A DNA stretch of 5,126 nt from Xanthobacteraceae bacterium (GTDB lineage: Bacteria > Pseudomonadota > Alphaproteobacteria > Rhizobiales > Xanthobacteraceae): contig JASHSE010000031.1 in NCBI GenBank assembly GCA_030036975.1, positions 1 through 5,126 on the forward strand, given 5' to 3'. Under the pieces are notes generated by a model. That model saw only the letters and a list, made by a program, of their open reading frames with translations, ran no database searches and was not told the origin of the DNA. Positions 1 to 5,126 of this stretch are shown here, in pieces. Positions within the stretch are counted from its first letter, which is position 1; every line of letters starts with the position of its first letter. A program made the position numbers and the translations under genes.

Positions 1-241
1 GCTGCGACAGCGGGGCAAACGGTCCGGTCAGGGTCAGGTGCAGGCCGATCGACGCATGATCGCCGGCGGCCTGCCGCAGGGTCGCTGCTTCGCCGCGGGA
101 AAAACTCGGCGCCACGACCATGACCGAGGTGGCATTGATGCGGCGCCGCGCAATCAGGTCACGGATCGCGCCGCTGACCGCGGGCGAGATGCCGTAATCG
201 TCAGCGCACAGCACGATGCGTCGGCGCCGGCTCTCGGTCAT
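1..241 (-). CDS. ChbG/HpnK (YdjC-like) family carbohydrate deacetylase, N-terminal part only
   Basis: This is the start of a polysaccharide-deacetylase-like enzyme, with 80 complete codons before the window edge. Translating the minus strand from the ATG at 241-239 gives an N-terminal strand ending in LCADDYGIS (residues 11-19). This matches the ADDYG metal-site motif of the YdjC/ChbG/HpnK family. It is followed by a helix and strand (INATSVMVVAPSF, 35-47) and by IGLHLTLTG (65-73), whose His68 matches the family's conserved metal-ligand histidine. Family members remove acetyl groups from N-acetylated sugars: ChbG acts on chitooligosaccharides, HpnK is tied to hopanoid loci, and Francisella NaxD acts on a lipid-linked GalNAc. 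The start codon overlaps the stop of the upstream glycosyltransferase gene (ATGA), and no clear ribosome site is visible, so translation is probably coupled. The substrate is not shown by sequence; a lipid-linked sugar made by the neighbour is inference. Family assignment is firm, although roughly the last two thirds of the protein lies outside the window. Confidence 0.88.
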   Translation of the reverse strand, partial: MTESRRRRIVLCADDYGISPAVSGAIRDLIARRRINATSVMVVAPSFSRGEAATLRQAAGDHASIGLHLTLTGPFAPLSQ

Positions 242-1269
242 TCGGCAGCGTCGGGCATCGTCACGTCGCTCTTCGTGTCGCTCTTGACGTCGTGCTTGAG
301 CTCGTGCTCGGCGACGAAATAAACCGGCCGGCCTTTGATCTCGAACAGGATCTTGCCGATGTATTCGCCGAGCACGCCGAGCATGATCAGCTGCACGCCG
401 CCGAGCACCATCACGCCGACGAACACCGACGGATAGCCGGGGACGCTCTCGCCATAGACCACGGTCTCGTAAACGATCTCGACGCCGTACAGCAGCGCCA
501 GCGCGGCGAGCAACAGTCCGAGCATGGTGGCAACGCGCAGCGGCGCCACCGAAAACGCGGTCAGCCCGTTGAGCGACAGTCCCATCAGCGAGCGGAAATT
601 CCAGGTGCTCCGCCCGCCGGAGCGCGGCGCCGGCTCGTAATCGATGCGCTTCTGGCGAAAACCGATCCAGCTCGCCAAACCCTTGAAGAAGCGATTGCGC
701 TCGGGAAGCTGGCGCAGCGCGCTGGCCGCGCGCGGCGATAAGAGCCGGAAATCGCCGGCATCCTCGGGAATCTTGCTGCGCGCGCCCCAATTGAGCAGGA
801 GGTAGAACGCCTTTATGGCGATGCGCCGGGTCACCGATTCGTTGGCGCGGTGCGCTTTGGCGGTGTAGACCACGTCGCAATCGTCGTCGAGCCAGTGCGC
901 CACCAAGGTCTCGATCAAGGCCGGCGGATGCTGGCCGTCGCCGTCCATGAACACGACGGCGCCGAGGCGGGCGTGGTCGAGCCCGGCGAGCAGAGCGGCT
1001 TCCTTGCCGAAATTGCGCGACAGCGATACCACCTGCACGTCGAGGCCGGCGGGCGGGAGCGCGCGGGCGACCGCCAAGGTCTCGTCTTCGCTGCCGTCGT
1101 CGACGTAGACCACTTCGCAGTTGAGCGCGCGGCGGCTACCCAGGTTGCGCGCCACTTCGGCGAGGTCGGCATGCAGCCGGGCCAGGCCCGCCGCCTCGTT
1201 ATAGATCGGCACGACGATCGACAGCCCGGCGCGCGCCGGCGCCGGCCTTGGCTGGATTGCACCCGACAT
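238..1269 (-). CDS. Family 2 glycosyltransferase, polyprenyl-phosphate type (GtrB/DPM1-like), membrane anchored
   Basis: The 343-residue protein probably transfers a sugar from a nucleotide donor to a polyprenyl (undecaprenyl) phosphate at the cytoplasmic face of the inner membrane. The GT-A domain starts with LSIVVPIYNE (residues 16-25), then VVYVDDGS (53-60), LSRNFGKEAALLAG (83-96) and the metal-binding DGDGQHPP (109-116). It continues with DAGDFRLLS (170-178) and ERNRFFKGLASWIGF (190-204), both typical of the DPM1/GtrB/ArnC-like group. Two membrane helices follow at about 245-267 and 281-304, and a charged tail ends the protein. I chose the ATG at 1269 rather than the upstream in-frame ATG at 1344. 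A GAGGG ribosome site lies 9 bases before it, and the 25 extra residues of the longer form show no family similarity. The gene overlaps the deacetylase gene downstream and is divergent from a GtrA-family gene, a common partner. The sugar cannot be read from the sequence. An ArnC-like role is possible, but the GtrA neighbour favours GtrB-like. Confidence 0.9.
   Translation of the reverse strand: MSGAIQPRPAPARAGLSIVVPIYNEAAGLARLHADLAEVARNLGSRRALNCEVVYVDDGSEDETLAVARALPPAGLDVQVVSLSRNFGKEAALLAGLDHARLGAVVFMDGDGQHPPALIETLVAHWLDDDCDVVYTAKAHRANESVTRRIAIKAFYLLLNWGARSKIPEDAGDFRLLSPRAASALRQLPERNRFFKGLASWIGFRQKRIDYEPAPRSGGRSTWNFRSLMGLSLNGLTAFSVAPLRVATMLGLLLAALALLYGVEIVYETVVYGESVPGYPSVFVGVMVLGGVQLIMLGVLGEYIGKILFEIKGRPVYFVAEHELKHDVKSDTKSDVTMPDAAE
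262..297 (-). repeat. Three tandem 12-base units in the glycosyltransferase tail
   Basis: The last residues of the glycosyltransferase contain three consecutive tetrapeptides KHDV, KSDT and KSDV (residues 325-336). They are encoded by a 12-base imperfect tandem repeat; on the plus strand GTCGCTCTT recurs at 265-273 and 277-285, with the variant GTCGTGCTT at 289-297. The segment follows the second membrane helix and the conserved ILFEIKGRPVYFV stretch, so it is probably a flexible cytoplasmic tail. Such a short repeat can vary in copy number by slippage without breaking the frame. No function is known to me. Confidence 0.6.
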
Positions 1270-1278
1270 CAACTCAAA

Positions 1279-1283
1279 CCCTC
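1279..1283 (-). promoter_or_regulatory. Ribosome binding site deciding the glycosyltransferase start
   Basis: On the minus strand GAGGG lies 9 bases upstream of the ATG at 1269. It is the best Shine-Dalgarno match near any in-frame start of this gene and supports the 343-residue form over the one starting at 1344. Confidence 0.5.
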
Positions 1284-1294
1284 GTCGGCCGCGA

Positions 1295-1323
1295 TCTATA
1301 GCGCAATCCACAGGCGCTGTCGC
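1295..1323 (-). promoter_or_regulatory. Possible sigma-70-type promoter for the glycosyltransferase/deacetylase pair
   Basis: On the minus strand GCGACA (1323-1318) and TATAGA (1300-1295) are separated by exactly 17 bases. Each matches the -35 and -10 consensus at 4 of 6 positions. Transcription would start near 1288, leaving a leader of about 20 bases that holds the GAGGG ribosome site before the ATG at 1269. The site lies inside the divergent gap, which must hold a promoter for this pair unless it is read from elsewhere. Two half-matches in GC-rich DNA are weak evidence. No comparably good promoter was seen for the rightward gene. Confidence 0.3.
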
Positions 1324-1404
1324 GCATCCGGGCCGCATGCGCACGATAAAGCGGCGGAACTGGCTAATGGGCGCATCGGCCGGGGCTGGCGTCTCGCCGC
1401 GAAC

Positions 1405-1974
1405 ATGATATGCGGGTGCGCCATGGCCTTCGTCCCGCGGCTGCTCACGCTTCAGTTCTGGCCGTTCGCTGCCTGGCGCTATCGCGCGCTCAGCCTCAAG
1501 GCGATGACGTTCGCCTTTGTCGGGGTCATCAACACGCTGGTCGATTACAGCGTGTTCCTGCTGGCGCGGCTCGCCTTGAGCCGCTCAGAGGGGGCATTGG
1601 CGTTCTTCGATTCTGTCGCCGCGACGTGTCGCTGCGCCGCTCCCACCACGGTGGGGCTCATCGTCGCTAATATGATGTCGTTCACGGTCGCGATAACTGG
1701 CTCCTATCTCCTGAACTCGTCGATCACGTTCGCCGCCGAGTCCGGCCGCAAGTTGCGCTGGCGCGCCTATTTCACCTTCATCGCCTCGGGTATTTTGGGC
1801 TGGATCGCCAACACCACGACCTTGGTCTTTGTCGCGCAGGTGCTGCTATTACCGGTCTGGGTCGCCAAGGCCATCGCCGTCATGGCGAGCTTCGTGGTGA
1901 ATTTTTCGATGTCACATTTCGTCGTCTTCCGGGTGCGGCACCGGCCGGCGATCGATACCGGCAAGGACGCCTGA
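1405..1974 (+). CDS. GtrA-family membrane protein (putative lipid-linked sugar translocation partner)
   Basis: This 189-residue protein has four predicted membrane helices, at about 32-57, 83-108, 120-148 and 150-175. The GtrA-family pattern is clear: FAFVGVINTLVDYSVF (36-51), ANMMSFTVAITGSYLLNSSITF spread over 88-109, and VVNFSMSHFVVF (164-175) at the end. Family members act with GtrB-type transferases and are thought to flip polyprenyl-phosphate sugars to the outer face of the inner membrane, though the mechanism is poorly proven. The divergent neighbour is such a transferase, which supports the call. GtrA proteins are often 120-150 residues; this one is longer because of an extra N-terminal stretch and a 25-residue loop between helices 1 and 2 containing Cys75 and Cys77. 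The start is uncertain: ATG at 1405 and ATG at 1423 are both in frame and neither has a good ribosome site. The frame stays open upstream, but that part shows no family similarity and runs antisense into the transferase gene. Confidence 0.85.
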   Translation: MICGCAMAFVPRLLTLQFWPFAAWRYRALSLKAMTFAFVGVINTLVDYSVFLLARLALSRSEGALAFFDSVAATCRCAAPTTVGLIVANMMSFTVAITGSYLLNSSITFAAESGRKLRWRAYFTFIASGILGWIANTTTLVFVAQVLLLPVWVAKAIAVMASFVVNFSMSHFVVFRVRHRPAIDTGKDA

Positions 1975-2139
1975 TACGGAATTCGATTAGTCGGTTTGTC
2001 ATTCCGGGGCCGAGCGAAGCGAGGAACCCGGAATCCATAACCCCGGCGCAGGGCTTATGGATTCCGGGCTCGCCGCTTTGCGGCGCCCCGGAATGACGAG
2101 GAATCAATCAGCAGAATTCCATATGACGTCGCCCGCGAC
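1975..2139. other. Convergent intergenic region
   Basis: This 165-base space separates the stop of the rightward GtrA-family gene from the stop of the leftward transporter operon. About 100 bases are the palindromic element at 1998-2097. The remaining flanks are short and somewhat AT-richer than the genes, and show no ORF, tRNA or T-rich run typical of an intrinsic terminator. Both transcripts must end here or read into each other antisense. Confidence 0.7.
1998..2097. repeat. Nested palindromic repeat element (REP/Y-shaped type), possible bidirectional terminator
   Basis: The element is bounded by a perfect 13-base inverted repeat, GTCATTCCGGGGC at 1998-2010 and its complement at 2085-2097. 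Inside is a second perfect 14-base pair, CCCGGAATCCATAA at 2027-2040 and TTATGGATTCCGGG at 2055-2068, closing on a loop of about 14 bases that can pair further through CCC/GGG. Between the arms on the right side is a small hairpin, GCCGC-TTT-GCGGC (2072-2084). The left side holds GCGAAGCGAG. The fold would be a stem with branching arms. From memory, elements beginning GTCATTCCGGGG and containing CCCGGAATCC are highly repeated between genes in Bradyrhizobium, Rhodopseudomonas and relatives; I could not test this. Its place between convergent genes suits a role in ending or protecting both transcripts. No U tract follows either arm, so a classic intrinsic terminator is not shown. Confidence 0.85.
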
Positions 2140-3617
<1,478 letters not shown>

Positions 3618-3621
<4 letters not shown>

Positions 3622-4544
3622 GCCTGTTCCCTGGTGCGCGTGAGCAGACCGAAAAAGCCGGAGGGAAACAGCAGCACCACCACCAGCGCCATGGCAAAGA
3701 CGACGAAGTTCGACAGATCGCCGAGCGGCCGCAACGCCTCGCTCATGGCGATCAGGAACACCGCGCCGAGGACGCCGCCCAGGATGGTGCGCCGGCCGCC
3801 GATCACCGCGGCAATGATGATTTGCACGCTGACCGTGATGTCGACCAGCGTGCCGACCGAAGCCGAGCCGAGATAAAACACCAACAGCGCGCCGGCGAGA
3901 CCGGAGAAAAACGCGCTGATGATGAAGGCGGCGAGCTTGTGTTTGGTGACGTTGAAGCCGAGTGCGCCGGCCTGCACCGCATCCTGCCCGCTCGCCTGCA
4001 GAATGAGCCCGACCGGCGAGCGCGACAGCCAGAACAGGATCGCGCCGCTCACTGCCATGAACCACAGCGCAATCAAGTAATTGGTGGCGTCGCTGATCGA
4101 GATGACGTCCGGCACGGTCAGCCCGATCTCGCCGCCGGTCAAATGCGCGTCGACCACGACGAAGTTCTGCAGGATCAGCACGGCAACGAGCGTGGTCAGG
4201 CCGAAATAGGGGCCATGCAGGCGCAGCGCCGGCAGCGCCAGCACCACGCCTGCGGTCACGGCGGCGAGCGCGCCGGCCGCAATGCACAACGCGATCGGCG
4301 GCTGATAGAGATTATCGAGAATGCCGGCCGTATAGGCGCCGACCCCGATCAGGAAGGTCGGGCCGAAATTGACCTCGCCGGCAAAGCCGAACAAAAGGTC
4401 CCAGGCCATGGCGAACACGCCGAAGTAATAGGCGAGCGTCAGCAGGCCGAGAATGTAGCCGGTCGCCCACAGCGGCAGGAACGAGGCGAGCACGATCACG
4501 CTGAGCCCAACGAGAAGAATGCGCGCGGTCGCAAACGCGCGCAT
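3618..4544 (-). CDS. livM: Branched-chain amino-acid-type ABC transporter permease LivM
   Basis: This 308-residue inner-membrane permease is one of the two pore subunits of the importer. It is hydrophobic throughout, with family landmarks in order: GEVNFGPTFLIGVGAYTAGIL (56-76, written in the family as GQ-S-G-xx-F-GxGAYT), GPYFGLTTL (111-119), LTGGEIGLTVP (135-145), then ALGFNVTKHKLAAFIISAFF (194-213) with SGLAGAL after it. The length is close to family norm. It starts with ATG directly after the livH stop (no gap) and ends overlapping the ATPase GTG, so the three genes are surely one transcript with coupled translation. Two usually conserved loops differ. The stretch after SRSPVG reads LILQASGQD where LivM proteins usually carry an AIRExE-like sequence, and the late GGLGT-type loop is GGRRT (249-253). 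These suggest a diverged subfamily, so the substrate is not safely an aliphatic amino acid; other amino acids, amides or aromatic acids are possible for this class. Confidence 0.92.
3628..3632 (-). promoter_or_regulatory. Ribosome binding site for the fused ATPase gene
   Basis: AGGGA on the minus strand sits 6 bases before the GTG at 3621, inside the last codons of livM. It decides for this GTG. The frame stays open for 222 codons upstream, but that part is only the shadow of livM in another frame. Confidence 0.6.
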
Positions 4545-5126
4545 CTAGCGGCGCCCCAACAGGCCGCGCGGCCGCACGTACATGACGGCGACAAGCAGCA
4601 GCAGCGCCGGAATGGTGCGATAGGCCGGCGAAATCAGATACGCGGTGATGGTCTCGAGATAACCGACCACATAGGCGGCGATCAGTGCGCCGGACACGCT
4701 GCCAAGGCCGCCGAGCACGACGATCGAGAAGGCGCTCGCGGTCAGCGGCCCGACGCTGTAGGAGGACACGCCCAAGAACATGCCGAGCAGCACGCCGGCG
4801 ACGCCGACCAGCACGCCGTAGATAGCCCAGACCGCGATATAGACCTGCGACAGCTCGACGCCGAGCAGCGTCACGCCGCGCGGATTCATCGAGGCGGCGA
4901 GCACCGCTTTGCCGGCGCGGCTGCGGTTGACCAGAAGCCACAACAGCCCGATCACCAGCCAGCACACCAATGCGGTGAAGATTTCGTTGGTCGGCGTGCG
5001 CACGCCGGCGAGTAAGACCACGCCTTCCACGATCGGCGCTACGGTCTTGGCATTGTTGGTGTAGAGGTAGGCGATCAGTTCCTGAATCATGATGCCCCAC
5101 AGCAGCGTCGCGGTGAGGATGAAGAT
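4545..5126 (-). CDS. livH: Branched-chain amino-acid-type ABC transporter permease LivH, 5' end outside window
   Basis: The second pore subunit of the importer is seen here as its last 193 residues; full LivH proteins are about 290. The frame is open to the window edge (fragment begins IFILTATLLWGIM), so the ATG at 5090 is an internal methionine, not the start. Family features in the fragment are the RAGKAVLAASMNPRGVTLLGV segment across residues 70-90 (usually G-x-A-x-RA followed later by A-x-LxGI), a helix pair at 96-119, VLGGLGSVSGALIAAYVVGYLE across 137-158, and the C-terminal YVRPRGLLG (183-191). The late GGLGS loop is retained, unlike in the neighbouring livM. The stop TAG at 4547-4545 abuts the livM ATG. 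The promoter and any binding-protein gene would lie beyond 5126. Confidence 0.92.
   Translation of the reverse strand: MFILTATLLWGIMIQELIAYLYTNNAKTVAPIVEGVVLLAGVRTPTNEIFTALVCWLVIGLLWLLVNRSRAGKAVLAASMNPRGVTLLGVELSQVYIAVWAIYGVLVGVAGVLLGMFLGVSSYSVGPLTASAFSIVVLGGLGSVSGALIAAYVVGYLETITAYLISPAYRTIPALLLLVAVMYVRPRGLLGRR

Noticed and set aside
850..1404. Long N-terminal extension of the GtrA-family frame
   Set aside because: The upstream part is antisense to the glycosyltransferase for most of its length, and its sequence shows no family similarity. The protein probably begins at 1405 or 1423.
1978..2120. GAATTC sites (1979-1984 and 2114-2119) on both sides of the palindromic element as possible target duplications
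   Set aside because: They lie 13 and 16 bases outside the element's ends, not adjacent to them. A six-base palindrome can occur twice by chance, so they are not convincing insertion scars.
2098..2139. Intrinsic terminator directly after the ATPase stop codon
   Set aside because: No GC hairpin followed by a T run is present between the stop and the palindromic element. Only the element itself offers a stem.
3622..4287. Extension of the ATPase frame upstream of the GTG at 3621
   Set aside because: These 222 codons translate to Arg/Ala-rich sequence in the shadow frame of livM. The ribosome site and the GTGA overlap place the real start at 3621.
3822..5015. A 397-codon open frame on the plus strand antisense to livM and livH
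   Set aside because: The product is a low-complexity run of charged residues, with no membrane or domain signature. The opposite strand has clear permease genes.

Overview
The window looks like alphaproteobacterial chromosome, probably order Rhizobiales (Bradyrhizobium/Rhodopseudomonas/Xanthobacteraceae-like). The support is high GC with strong G/C third positions, a branched-chain amino-acid-type ABC operon, and a 100-base palindromic repeat of a type I recall as dispersed in those genomes. This placement is inference; no marker gene is present.

Left part (1-1974), cell-envelope sugar genes. Two leftward genes overlap by 4 bases: a membrane-anchored family 2 glycosyltransferase of the polyprenyl-phosphate type (238-1269) and the first 80 codons of a ChbG/HpnK (YdjC-like) carbohydrate deacetylase (1-241, cut by the window edge). 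Divergent from them, across a 135-base gap, is a GtrA-family four-helix membrane protein (1405-1974). A reasonable reading is that the transferase loads a sugar onto a lipid carrier, the deacetylase may trim an N-acetyl group from it, and the GtrA protein helps move the lipid-linked sugar across the inner membrane for use on an outer surface glycan or lipid A.

Middle (1975-2139), convergent intergenic space. It is mostly filled by a nested inverted repeat (1998-2097), which also sits where both converging transcripts must end.

Right part (2140-5126), a compact leftward operon for an ABC importer of the hydrophobic/branched-chain amino-acid (Liv/HAAT) class. It contains livH (5' end outside the window), livM starting directly after the livH stop, and one 493-residue ORF that carries both ATPases, LivG and LivF, fused head to tail. 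The gene junctions are zero-gap and a 4-base overlap. The LivG half has a degenerate ABC signature, and the LivM permease differs from the textbook family in several conserved loops, so the substrate should not be assumed to be leucine, isoleucine or valine. No periplasmic binding protein gene is in the window.

Nothing here is an obviously new defence or mobile system. The points most worth checking are the fused ATPase with one altered signature motif, and the transferase/deacetylase/GtrA set as a possible hexosamine lipid-decoration route.
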